Assembly: GCA_015232955.1 (NCBI GenBank)
Contig: JADFYS010000097.1
Location: forward strand, 1 to 7,414
Length of the DNA stretch: 7,414 nucleotides
From: Gammaproteobacteria bacterium
GTDB lineage: Bacteria; Pseudomonadota; Gammaproteobacteria; Thiohalomonadales; Thiohalomonadaceae
Direction: 5' to 3'
The notes under the pieces are model-generated. The model saw only the letters and a list, made by a program, of their open reading frames with translations, searched no databases and was not told where the DNA came from. Shown one piece after another: positions 1-6,579 of this stretch (position 1 is the first letter of the stretch; the number at the start of each line of letters is the position of its first letter). Made by a program: the position numbers and the translations under genes.

Positions 1-1010
1 ACTTCGGCCTGAGTCTTGCGATTCTCCTCGCGCACCATCCACCACCCCAGAGTTCCGAGCAGGCCGGCAATCAACAGGAAAGGGAAGTTGGGCATTCCGG
101 GGGTGATCCCGAGCAGCGTCAAAACTCCGACGGTGATCCAGATGACCGTTGTGTTATTAAAGAGCTGACCAAAGATCTGCTCTCCCATACTTCCCGACTC
201 TGAGACACGGGAGACGATAATACCGGCTGCCACCGACAGAATAAGGGAGGGGATCTGGGCAACGAGACCATCACCGATGGTGAGGAGGACATAGACCTCT
301 CCCGCCTCCCCCATCGTCATATCGTGCTGGCCGACCCCGACAATCAGCCCACCGATAATATTGATAATGGTGATCATGATCCCGGCAACGGCATCCCCGC
401 GCACAAACTTGCTCGCACCATCCATCGCCCCGTAGAAGTCCGCCTCCTGCCCGGTCTCCTTCCGCCGAAGTCTCGCTTCAGACTCATCGATAAAGCCGGC
501 ATTGAGGTCGGCATCGATCGCCATCTGCTTACCGGGCATCGCATCGAGGGTAAAACGGGCACTCACCTCGGAGATACGACCGGAACCTTTGGTCACCACC
601 GCAAAATTGATAATCACCAAAATAATAAAGACGATAATCCCCACCGCATAGTTGCCACCAATGACAAAGTCACCAAAGGATTGAATCACCTGTCCCGCCG
701 CACCGCTGCCGTTATGCCCTTCAAGGAGTACCACCCGGGTTGAGGCGACATTCAGCGCCAACCGAAAGAGGGTCGCCACCAGCAGAATGGTCGGAAAAAC
801 GGCAAAATCCATCGGTCTCAGGGCGTAGATCGAGACCATAAGGATGATAAGAGAGAGGGCGATATTAAAGGTGAAGAAGATATCGAGAAGAAAGGCCGGC
901 ATCGGCAGGATCACCATCGACAGCAGCATCACCACCATCACCGGCGCCCCGACCCCCTTGATCTTAATATTATTGAGTAGCCCTTGGGCTCGACCCAGTA
1001 ACTGTTGCAT
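1..1010 (-). CDS. flhA: Flagellar biosynthesis protein FlhA, N-terminal part (cut by window edge)
   Basis: FlhA is the largest inner-membrane component of the flagellar type III export gate. It forms a ring that couples proton flow to export and docks substrate-chaperone complexes through its C-terminal cytoplasmic domain. The visible 336 codons start at ATG (1008-1010) and stay open to the window edge. They cover nearly the whole membrane domain: hydrophobic segments at about residues 20-36, 40-63, 70-90, 118-139, 206-227, 241-266 and 288-325. The FHIPEP family signature is clear at about residues 150-172 (ARFTLDAMPGKQMAIDADL). The following MDGASKFV stretch carries an acidic residue (D197) conserved in the family and implicated in proton-driven export. 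The start lies 12 nt after the flhB stop, with a modest AAGAG ribosome site. The cytoplasmic domain, roughly the second half of the usual ~690-700 residues, lies outside the window. The flagellar context rules out the injectisome homologue SctV. Confidence 0.97.
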   Translation of the reverse strand, partial: MQQLLGRAQGLLNNIKIKGVGAPVMVVMLLSMVILPMPAFLLDIFFTFNIALSLIILMVSIYALRPMDFAVFPTILLVATLFRLALNVASTRVVLLEGHNGSGAAGQVIQSFGDFVIGGNYAVGIIVFIILVIINFAVVTKGSGRISEVSARFTLDAMPGKQMAIDADLNAGFIDESEARLRRKETGQEADFYGAMDGASKFVRGDAVAGIMITIINIIGGLIVGVGQHDMTMGEAGEVYVLLTIGDGLVAQIPSLILSVAAGIIVSRVSESGSMGEQIFGQLFNNTTVIWITVGVLTLLGITPGMPNFPFLLIAGLLGTLGWWMVREENRKTQAE

Positions 1011-1022
1011 TAGACGCTCTTG

Positions 1023-2153
1023 TTAATCATGCTGATACTCTTCAGGGATCTCCATTGAATCCATCCCTTTAGCGATATTGGCCGCCTCCTCCCGGTGGCC
1101 CTGACGCAGATGGTAGACATAGGCCAACACTTGGGCGACAGCGCGGTAGAGACCTTCAGGGATGACCCGATCAAGCTCGGTACTATAGAAGATGGCACGG
1201 CAGAGGGGGGGGGATGAAACAATCGGGATCTGGTGCTCCTTGGCAACTTCACGAATCTTCTGGGCGATGAGTTCGCCCCCTTTCGCCACCAGAATTGGTG
1301 CCGACATCGAGCTGCCCTCATAGCGAAGGGCCACGGCGTAGTGGGTCGGGTTGGTAATCACCACATCGGCCTGAGGCACCGCCTCCATCATCCGCTTCTG
1401 AGTCATCTGAAACTGGATCTGCCGCTGTCGTCCCTTCACCTCCGGACTACCTTCAGTCTGTTTATTCTCCTCTTTCACCTCCTGCTTCGCCATCTTCATC
1501 TGCTTCTTATGATCCCAGAGCTGAAACGGTACATCCACAGCAGCGACCAAAATCAAAGTGGCACTCAGGATGATAAAGACCCAGGTGAGAAGAGACCCCA
1601 TATGCGCCATCCCCGATTCAAGATCTTCATAACCGAGGCCGATAAACTCCCCCTCCAGCCCCTGAAGATAGAGCACCGCCGCAGTCACCACCAGAATAAA
1701 CTTCGCCAGCGCCTTGGCCAGCTCAACCAACCCTCTCCAAGCAAAAAGTTTGCCCATTCCTTTAATGGGATCGAGCTTGCTCAGCTTTGGCGCCATCGCC
1801 TGAGTAGAGAAGTTCCAACCGCTAAGGGCGATATTGGAAGAGACCCCAGCGACAATCATCGCAAAGAGGAAGGGGGCAACCAGTCGCAGGGTCTTCTCCA
1901 TTAACCCCATAAAGATAAATGGGAAATTGGCAGCATCATGAATCACATCGGGATGGAGCACAAAACTCTCGCTCATAATATCCATCATCCCCTGCATCAT
2001 ATGCTCACCAATGATGATAAACATCGCCCCAGCGGTGAGCAGTACCAGAACCGAACCCAGCTCTTTTGAGCGCGCAACCTGCCCCTTCGCCCTCGCGTCC
2101 GAGAGGCGTTTGCCGGTAGGTTCTTCCGAGCGTTCCTGACTGTCGTCAGCCAT
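1023..2153 (-). CDS. flhB: Flagellar export switch protein FlhB
   Basis: FlhB is the export-gate subunit that changes substrate specificity from rod/hook to filament proteins. The 376-residue product has the usual family length and layout: a charged N-terminus with the typical EEPTGKRLSDARAKGQ stretch (residues 10-25), four hydrophobic segments at about 34-50, 80-107, 148-165 and 186-208, then a cytoplasmic domain. The self-cleavage motif NPTH is intact at residues 268-271, and cleavage is expected between N268 and P269. The conserved downstream stretch reads PPLCRAIF (315-322), with Cys where many homologues have Ala. The codons for this stretch contain nine consecutive C bases on the coding strand (plus-strand G run 1205-1213), an unusual slippage-prone tract in an essential motility gene. 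The ATG start lies 2 nt after the fliR stop, implying translational coupling; no strong Shine-Dalgarno is visible. The flagellar neighbours distinguish it from injectisome SctU. Confidence 0.97.
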   Translation of the reverse strand: MADDSQERSEEPTGKRLSDARAKGQVARSKELGSVLVLLTAGAMFIIIGEHMMQGMMDIMSESFVLHPDVIHDAANFPFIFMGLMEKTLRLVAPFLFAMIVAGVSSNIALSGWNFSTQAMAPKLSKLDPIKGMGKLFAWRGLVELAKALAKFILVVTAAVLYLQGLEGEFIGLGYEDLESGMAHMGSLLTWVFIILSATLILVAAVDVPFQLWDHKKQMKMAKQEVKEENKQTEGSPEVKGRQRQIQFQMTQKRMMEAVPQADVVITNPTHYAVALRYEGSSMSAPILVAKGGELIAQKIREVAKEHQIPIVSSPPLCRAIFYSTELDRVIPEGLYRAVAQVLAYVYHLRQGHREEAANIAKGMDSMEIPEEYQHD

Positions 2154-2155
2154 CG

Positions 2156-2926
2156 CTAACCGATCACCCGCTGAACCAGTTCAACCACCCGCTGCAGCAG
2201 CTGCTGAAACTGCGAATAGGTGGCAGGAAGGGTGTAGATGGCGACGACAAAACCAAAGAGGATGGTCATCGGAAAACCGATGGAGAAGACATTCAGTTGT
2301 GGCGCAGCGCGGGCCATAATCCCGAAAGAGATATTGACCAAAAGCACCGCAGCAAGGGTCGGCAGTGAGAGCCACAGCCCCAAAGCGTAGAGGGAGCTGC
2401 CCCAGATCGCCATTTGATGGTAAGCGTCGCGATCCAGGCCGATCCCTCCCACCGGCAGCGCCTGAAAACTGGCAACCAGCATGTCGATCATCAACAGATG
2501 ACCATCCAGGGCGAGAAAGAGGAGGGTGGTCATCATCAGATAGAGCTGCGCCAGTACCGGGACATTGGCACCATTTTGAGGATCAACCATGGTTGCAAAA
2601 CCGAGTCCCATCTGCATCGCAATGATCTGTGCTCCCATAATTATCGCCCCAAACAGCAGTTGAAAACAGAAGCCGATCACAATCCCGATCAGCACCTCCT
2701 GCACCGTAATCATCAACGACTGGTAACTAAACGGATCCACCGCCGGTGCCGGGGGCAACAGCGGCACCACCACCATGGTAAGGGCGAGTGCGACGGCAAG
2801 GCGGACGGTAGTAGAGACACTCTCGGCCCCGCTAATGGGGGCAACCATCACCATACTCGCTATACGAAAGAGAGGCCAGATATAACTACCCACCAACGAG
2901 GTCAACTCTGCAGTAGTAAAGGTCAT
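2156..2926 (-). CDS. fliR: Flagellar biosynthesis protein FliR
   Basis: FliR is an export-gate subunit that joins the FliP/FliQ helical assembly to form the pore for unfolded substrates at the MS-ring centre. The 256 residues match the normal family length. Several hydrophobic segments run through the protein, at about residues 10-30, 40-57, 70-100, 125-150, 175-203 and 212-233. The MGLGFATMVDPQNGANVPVL stretch (residues about 105-124) is characteristic of FliR. The ATG start (2924-2926) lies 9 nt after the fliQ stop, with only a weak GGG-type ribosome site, and the stop lies 2 nt before flhB. In a few bacteria FliR is fused to FlhB; here they are separate genes. I see no truncation or frameshift. 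Confidence 0.96.
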   Translation of the reverse strand: MTFTTAELTSLVGSYIWPLFRIASMVMVAPISGAESVSTTVRLAVALALTMVVVPLLPPAPAVDPFSYQSLMITVQEVLIGIVIGFCFQLLFGAIIMGAQIIAMQMGLGFATMVDPQNGANVPVLAQLYLMMTTLLFLALDGHLLMIDMLVASFQALPVGGIGLDRDAYHQMAIWGSSLYALGLWLSLPTLAAVLLVNISFGIMARAAPQLNVFSIGFPMTILFGFVVAIYTLPATYSQFQQLLQRVVELVQRVIG

Positions 2927-2935
2927 CGCCCGTGA

Positions 2936-3205
2936 CTACCCGATTAAGTTGGGAATATCCTCAATCAGCCGTTTGGTGAAATCCACCAACACCCCCAACA
3001 TATAGGGCCCAGCGTACATTAGTACCCCAAAGGTGATGAGCAGTTTGGGGATAAAGGTCAGTGTCATCTCATTAATCTGGGTCGCCGCCTGAAACATCGC
3101 CACCAACAGTCCGACACCAAGGGCAGGGAGGAGGATGATCATGGTGAGCACCGTAATCATCTCCAGCGTCTGCTGAAAGACAGTAAGAACAGTCTCAGGG
3201 GACAT
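2936..3205 (-). CDS. fliQ: Flagellar biosynthesis protein FliQ
   Basis: FliQ is a small two-helix subunit of the flagellar export gate and packs around the FliP-FliR core. I choose the ATG at 3203-3205 (MSPETVLTVFQQ), which gives 89 residues, the usual length, and has a GGGAG ribosome site 5 nt upstream (3211-3215). A TTG at 3218-3220 would add five residues but has no family support. Two hydrophobic helices are visible, at about residues 15-37 and 51-75. The linker between them, ATQINEMTLTFIPK, is the hallmark FliQ motif. The first 11 nt overlap the end of fliP in another frame, so translation of the two is probably coupled. fliR follows 9 nt after the stop. Confidence 0.96.
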   Translation of the reverse strand: MSPETVLTVFQQTLEMITVLTMIILLPALGVGLLVAMFQAATQINEMTLTFIPKLLITFGVLMYAGPYMLGVLVDFTKRLIEDIPNLIG

Positions 3206-3941
3206 AGTAGCTCCCGGCAAGGGTGCCGATGATCAGAGTCCAGCCATCCACCAGGACAAAGAGCATCAGTTTAAAGGGAAGGGAGATGATCATCGGCGAC
3301 AGCATCATCATCCCCATCGACATCAGAACACTGGCCACCACGAGGTCGATCACCAGAAACGGGATAAAGATGAGAAAACCGATGGCAAATGCGGTCTTCA
3401 ATTCACTGGTGATAAAAGCGGGAATCACCACCTTTAATGGAACATCTTCCACCGAGTTGATCCCCTCCTCTGCCGAGAGATCAATAAAAAACTTCAGCTC
3501 ATGCTCTCGTGTCTGATTAAGCATAAATTCTCGCAACGGCACCACCGCCCGTGTCAGGGCGGTATTCATATCGATCTCATCCTCAAAATAGGGGGTGAGC
3601 GCCTGTTCGGTGATGCGGTCAAAGACCGGTGCCATAATGAAGAAGGTGAGAAAGAGGGAGAGGCCGATAATAATCTGCGCCGAGGGGGCCTGCATCAGCC
3701 CCGTCGCCTGACGCATAATCGACAGTACAATTACAATACGGGTAAAGGAGGTCATCATGATCAGAATTGCCGGCAAAAACGAGAGAATGGTCATCAGTAT
3801 CAGCAACTGAATGCTGAGTACATAACTCTGACCACCATCGCTGTTGGTGGTTACGGTGATCGCGTCTAACCCCTGCTGCGCCTCGGTTATGAACGGAAAA
3901 GAGAGCAAGAGCAGAAAGGAGAGGAGACGGGAGAGGCTCAT
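3195..3941 (-). CDS. fliP: Flagellar biosynthesis protein FliP
   Basis: FliP forms the pentameric core of the export-gate channel in the MS ring. The 248 residues match the family. A cleavable signal peptide is apparent at residues 1-21 (hydrophobic LLSFLLLLSFPF, then TEA before Gln), which is normal for FliP. Hydrophobic segments follow at about 42-74, 87-107, 182-205 and 208-238. Both FliP signatures are visible: SFTRIVIVLSIMRQATG (residues 65-81), and the region from PAFITSELKTAF (174-185) through the methionine-rich SVLMSMGMMMLSP (204-216). The methionine-rich loop is thought to gasket the pore. The ATG overlaps the fliO stop in an ATGA arrangement (3938-3941), with a short GAGG ribosome site 4 nt upstream. 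The 3' end overlaps fliQ by 11 nt. Confidence 0.97.
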   Translation of the reverse strand: MSLSRLLSFLLLLSFPFITEAQQGLDAITVTTNSDGGQSYVLSIQLLILMTILSFLPAILIMMTSFTRIVIVLSIMRQATGLMQAPSAQIIIGLSLFLTFFIMAPVFDRITEQALTPYFEDEIDMNTALTRAVVPLREFMLNQTREHELKFFIDLSAEEGINSVEDVPLKVVIPAFITSELKTAFAIGFLIFIPFLVIDLVVASVLMSMGMMMLSPMIISLPFKLMLFVLVDGWTLIIGTLAGSYYVP

Positions 3942-4456
3942 TTCGCCTCGCCACTGCGGGTCATCATACGCTGTAATTTCTCAGCAAACGAGGTCGCTTC
4001 CGCCTCTGCTGCGGCTGAATCCCCACCTGCTGTTGTCGACAGCGGCTGTCGTAACTGATGAAGGGTGTTGATCCGCCCCGGAGCGACCCCAAGCAGCAGC
4101 TGCTCATCGCCCACCTGAATCAAGATCACCCGCTCTCGTGTACCGACCGACACCCCACCCAGCACCCGAATCGGATGGTTGCCCCCCAAGCCACCGACAG
4201 AGATGCGGCGAAAGAGCCACGCCAAAACAAAGATCAGCGCCACCACCAGCAGCAGCATGAGCGTCACTTCCATGAGCGCAGAGAGAGAGAGGGGATCGGT
4301 GACGGCGGAGGCCGTAGGCGTGGGGGCAGTAGGGGAGAGTGTGGAAGAGGAGGGTTGTACCAGAGGTGCGGAGAACACCGTCAGAGGTACAATAAACAGC
4401 ACCCCACCCCGCAGCAGATCCCGAAGTCGCTGCTGCGCCAGGCTAGTGAAGTTCAT
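3938..4456 (-). CDS. fliO: Flagellar assembly protein FliO
   Basis: FliO is a membrane protein that promotes stable assembly of FliP into the export gate and is not itself part of the final channel. The 172-residue product is poorly conserved in sequence, as expected for this family. A likely signal peptide or first membrane segment lies at residues 15-29, with FSA before a possible cleavage point. A Ser/Thr/Pro-rich stretch (31-55) follows, then one strong membrane helix (about 60-83), and then a cytoplasmic domain. The FliO-type pattern there is IRVLGGVSVGTRERVILIQVGDEQLLLGVAPGRI (residues 96-129). The identification rests on this pattern plus its position between fliN and fliP. The ATG is 21 nt after the fliN stop, the widest gap in the operon, and no good Shine-Dalgarno is visible. 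The stop overlaps the fliP start. Confidence 0.93.
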   Translation of the reverse strand: MNFTSLAQQRLRDLLRGGVLFIVPLTVFSAPLVQPSSSTLSPTAPTPTASAVTDPLSLSALMEVTLMLLLVVALIFVLAWLFRRISVGGLGGNHPIRVLGGVSVGTRERVILIQVGDEQLLLGVAPGRINTLHQLRQPLSTTAGGDSAAAEAEATSFAEKLQRMMTRSGEAK

Positions 4457-4477
4457 GCGTGAAGAGCGCGAAAGGGA

Positions 4478-4900
4478 TCACTTCAGTTTCATCACCCGTT
4501 CAGCCGGGCTGATAACATCGGTCAGGCGGATGCCGTATTTCTCATTCACCACCACCACCTCGCCGTGAGCGATGAGTGTACCGTTTACCATCACATCGAG
4601 TGGCTCCCCCGCAAGACGATCCAGTTCAACCACCGACCCCTGATTGAGCTGAAGCAGGTTACGAATGGTGATATTGGTTCTACCGATCTCCATCGCGATG
4701 GTGACCGGGATATCGAGAATGACATCCAGCTTGACATCTTCCGGGGCGGGAGAGGGATCATTATTCAGATCCGGCATCTTTGCTGCCGTCGACCCCGCTT
4801 TACCCTTCTCTACCAGTTGCGCGTCATCCCCCACTCCAGGCTCCATTCCAGGCCCACCCGCGACCGCATCCCCTGTTCCAACTTCTGTCTCTTCACTCAC
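4478..4900 (-). CDS. fliN: Flagellar motor switch protein FliN
   Basis: FliN forms the lower part of the flagellar C-ring with FliM. It takes part in rotational switching and in docking export substrates through FliH. The 140 residues comprise an acidic, Gly/Pro-rich, probably disordered N-terminus (1-55) and a C-terminal SpoA domain (about 56-132). Conserved blocks are DIPVTIAMEIGRTNITIRNLL (63-83), GSVVELDRLAGEPLDVMVNG (88-107) and GEVVVVNEKYGIRLTDVISP (113-132). The start is GTG (4898-4900), 8 nt downstream of a perfect AGGAGG ribosome site (4909-4914) that lies inside the end of fliM. The fliM stop is only 2 nt upstream. This strong site may offset the GTG codon and favour a high FliN:FliM ratio, since FliN is present in several copies per FliM; that link is inference. 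Confidence 0.97.
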   Translation of the reverse strand: MSEETEVGTGDAVAGGPGMEPGVGDDAQLVEKGKAGSTAAKMPDLNNDPSPAPEDVKLDVILDIPVTIAMEIGRTNITIRNLLQLNQGSVVELDRLAGEPLDVMVNGTLIAHGEVVVVNEKYGIRLTDVISPAERVMKLK

Positions 4901-4902
4901 TG

Positions 4903-5928
4903 CTATAACCTCCTGAATGCGTCGGCATCAGAGGTATGATCAATCTCTTCTGTCACCTTAATTGCCGCCTTATCGTTATGAACCCCAAGCTTTCCCCGCA
5001 GAATGGGGATATTCTCCGCCTTAATGGTGACGACATCGGGCATCTTAATCGGAATGACATCACCCGCCTTCATCCGCAGCACCTCACCCAGTGTCAACTG
5101 CACCTCAGTCAGACGACTGGTCAACTCCACTGTCGCATTCTTGATCTCTTCACGAAGAGAGGTGAGCCAGCGATCATCGACATCACTTCGGGTATTCTGC
5201 ACCCCGGCATCCAGCATCTCGCGAATCGGCTCGAGCATTGAATAGGGGATGGTGACATGGACCTCGCCTCCGCCCCCCTCCAGATCCACCTGCAGCTTGG
5301 AGATGACCACCACCTCGCTCGGACCGACGATATTGGCAAACTGCGGATTGACCTCGCGGCCACTAAACTCAAACTGAATCTCCATCACCGGCTCCCACGC
5401 CTTGGTGAGATCGATAAAGATCATCTCCATCAGCCGCTGTACCAGATGGAGTTCGGTCATCGTAAACTCCCGCCCCTCTATCTTGGTGTGAAACTGACCG
5501 TGTCCACCGAAAAAGTTATCCACCAGAATATTGACCAGTCGTGGATCAAAGACGATAAGGGCGGTCCCTCGCAACGGCTTCATCCGAATCATATTGAGAC
5601 TGGTGGGGACAAAGAGGGTATGGATATACTCTGAAAACTTAATCATGTCGATGCCGCCGACCGAGATCTCGGCCGACCGCCGCAACAGATTGAAAAGTGT
5701 GGCACGGAAGTAACGGGCAAAACGGTCGTTCACCATCTCCAGCGTCGGCATCCGCCCGCGGACGATACGATCTTCACTGGCAAAATCGTACTCCCGGGCG
5801 GCAGTGTTACCGTCGCCGAAGTCACCGCCACCACTCCCGTCGTCGTCGGCGGTCTCAATATCGCCATCACCCACCCCGTGAAGGAGGGCGTCTATCTCAT
5901 CCTGCGATAGAAGGTCAGCTCCGGCCAC
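4903..5928 (-). CDS. fliM: Flagellar motor switch protein FliM
   Basis: FliM is the central C-ring protein that binds phosphorylated CheY, contacts FliG and passes the switching signal to the motor. The 341-residue protein shows all three expected parts. The N-terminal CheY-binding motif is LLSQDEIDALLHG (6-18), followed by an acidic Gly/Asp-rich linker (19-45). The middle domain includes the GGHG form of the FliG-contact GGxG motif (141-144). The C-terminal SpoA domain (about 265-330) pairs with FliN. The start is GTG (5926-5928), 6 nt after the fliL stop. No convincing Shine-Dalgarno is visible, so expression probably depends on coupling to fliL translation. The intact CheY-binding motif indicates a chemotaxis-controlled motor. 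The stop is 2 nt before fliN. Confidence 0.97.
   Translation of the reverse strand: MAGADLLSQDEIDALLHGVGDGDIETADDDGSGGGDFGDGNTAAREYDFASEDRIVRGRMPTLEMVNDRFARYFRATLFNLLRRSAEISVGGIDMIKFSEYIHTLFVPTSLNMIRMKPLRGTALIVFDPRLVNILVDNFFGGHGQFHTKIEGREFTMTELHLVQRLMEMIFIDLTKAWEPVMEIQFEFSGREVNPQFANIVGPSEVVVISKLQVDLEGGGGEVHVTIPYSMLEPIREMLDAGVQNTRSDVDDRWLTSLREEIKNATVELTSRLTEVQLTLGEVLRMKAGDVIPIKMPDVVTIKAENIPILRGKLGVHNDKAAIKVTEEIDHTSDADAFRRL
4909..4914 (-). promoter_or_regulatory. Perfect AGGAGG ribosome site for fliN inside the fliM 3' end
   Basis: The minus strand reads AGGAGG, 8 nt before the GTG start of fliN, within the last codons of fliM. It is the strongest ribosome site among the flagellar genes here; fliM, fliO and flhB show weak or no sites. 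It supports the GTG at 4900 as the fliN start. Confidence 0.8.
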
Positions 5929-5934
5929 GGACGG

Positions 5935-6444
5935 CTACTGCATAATAAATTTGGTGAAATAGACCGCTTCCACCCCGTCGAGACCTTCCTGATCCTTAAT
6001 GACCCTTTTGGCAATATCGAGCATCCCCTGACGCAGCGCCTCTTTTCCCTCAGCGGTCCTCAACTCTACATAACTGGGGGCACCAAGCAGATTGTTGAGA
6101 TCATTGCGGATTCTCGGCATATGCATCTGTAGCAGCTCGGCCACTTTCGGGCTATAGGTCATCACCTCAGCCTCGATCTGAATATGGCGCGCTGGCCGTT
6201 TTTCGATCAGATTGGCAGTGATGGTGTCGAGTTTGACATAGTTGGTCTCACGAATAATCACCTCTTCCGCTTCCGGAGCCGGGGCAGCACCTTCACCTCC
6301 GGCAAAGAGGAAATAGACCACCGCACCAGTGGCCCCCATCATGACCACCATCACCACCACCATAATGATGATCAGTTTTTTGGTGGAGGAGCCACCCCCT
6401 TCGACCTCTACCTCTCCGCCTTCTGCCTTCTCTTTCTTTGCCAT
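5935..6444 (-). CDS. fliL: Flagellar basal body-associated protein FliL
   Basis: FliL is a single-pass inner-membrane protein that encircles or contacts the MotAB-type stator units and supports motor torque. The 169 residues have a Lys/Glu/Gly-rich cytoplasmic N-terminus (1-22), one transmembrane helix rich in Ile, Val and Met (about 24-48), a short Ala/Pro/Glu linker and a periplasmic domain (about 65-169). The periplasmic part shows the FliL pattern: NYVKLDTITANL (68-79), an IEAEVMTY strand (90-97), then MPRIRNDLNNLLG and a C-terminal VYFTKFIMQ. The ATG start (6442-6444) has a GAGGGTG ribosome site 8 nt upstream (6453-6459). It is the first gene of the visible flagellar operon and lies just downstream of the candidate promoters in the orn-fliL gap. 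fliM follows after 6 nt. Confidence 0.95.
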   Translation of the reverse strand: MAKKEKAEGGEVEVEGGGSSTKKLIIIMVVVMVVMMGATGAVVYFLFAGGEGAAPAPEAEEVIIRETNYVKLDTITANLIEKRPARHIQIEAEVMTYSPKVAELLQMHMPRIRNDLNNLLGAPSYVELRTAEGKEALRQGMLDIAKRVIKDQEGLDGVEAVYFTKFIMQ

Positions 6445-6503
6445 TCTCAGTTCACCCTCTAGCCAGTTTCATTACAATCTCTGCCCTATCTCCTCACCGT
6501 GGA

Positions 6504-6520
6504 GGCATTATTGGCACCAA
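6504..6520 (-). promoter_or_regulatory. Candidate sigma54 (RpoN) -24/-12 promoter for fliL operon
   Basis: On the minus strand this reads TTGGTGCCAATAATGC. The invariant GG (complement of 6517-6518) and GC (complement of 6505-6506) are separated by exactly 10 nt, the required sigma54 spacing. The match to TGGCAC-N5-TTGC is partial: TGG and the sixth-position C fit, and TGC at -12 fits, but CA is replaced by TG. Transcription would begin near 6494, leaving a leader of about 50 nt before fliL. Sigma54 control of this gene set is known in Pseudomonas and Vibrio (FleQ/FlrA or FleR/FlrC), which supports the call. Confidence 0.5.
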
Positions 6521-6537
6521 AAAAATAATTTACTTTA

Positions 6538-6556
6538 ATTAACAATATATTAACAA
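6538..6556. repeat. Exact 8-bp direct repeat, 11-bp period
   Basis: ATTAACAA occurs twice in tandem, at 6538-6545 and 6549-6556, separated by TAT. The 11-bp period is about one helical turn, so a dimeric regulator could contact both copies on one face of the DNA. The repeat lies about 20 nt upstream of the sigma54-like -24 element and just downstream of the sigma70-like -10. I do not recognise it as a published binding motif. AT-rich sequence can produce such repeats by chance. Confidence 0.55.
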
Positions 6557-6579
6557 GGGGCGCATTATAGCACAGCCCC
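6557..6579 (-). repeat. GC-rich inverted repeat downstream of orn (possible weak terminator)
   Basis: On the minus strand, GGGGC (complement of 6575-6579) and GCCCC (complement of 6557-6561) flank a 13-nt loop whose inner part could add a GC/GC step around TATAAT. It lies about 40 nt after the orn stop. A terminator would need a U-rich tail; what follows is TTGTTAATA, only moderately T-rich, so termination would be weak. It may attenuate read-through from orn into fliL or simply overlap the promoter. Confidence 0.3.
6564..6572 (-). promoter_or_regulatory. Candidate extended -10 sigma70 promoter upstream of fliL
   Basis: On the minus strand this reads TGCTATAAT, a perfect -10 hexamer with the extended TGn element. 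No good -35 hexamer lies at 16-18 nt; only a T-rich stretch is there. Extended -10 promoters can work without one. Transcription would start near 6557 and read through the sigma54-like element into fliL, with a leader of about 110 nt. The element lies within a GGGGC/GCCCC inverted repeat, so it could instead be part of a structure downstream of orn. Confidence 0.45.

Noticed and set aside
324..743. 139-residue plus-strand ORF
   Set aside because: It is antisense to flhA, whose frame is continuous and carries the FHIPEP signature; the product is His/Asp/Arg-rich and unlike any known protein.
1233..1904. 223-residue plus-strand ORF
   Set aside because: It is antisense to flhB; its length reflects codon bias of the opposite strand, and the His/Leu/Arg-rich product shows no domain.
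2414..2935. 173-residue plus-strand ORF
   Set aside because: It is antisense to fliR, with low-complexity His/Gln/Arg composition and no ribosome site or neighbours on that strand.
3206..3220. FliQ start at TTG 3220
   Set aside because: The ATG at 3205 has a ribosome site at good spacing and gives the typical 89-residue FliQ.
1..6444. Non-flagellar (virulence) type III secretion system
   Set aside because: The presence of FliL, FliM with a CheY-binding motif, FliN with a full flagellar SpoA domain and FliO places the cluster with flagella.
6511..6530. Plus-strand sigma54 site beginning with a perfect TTGGCAC
   Set aside because: No GC follows at the required 10-nt spacing, and no plus-strand gene lies downstream; only the minus-strand reading has correct spacing.
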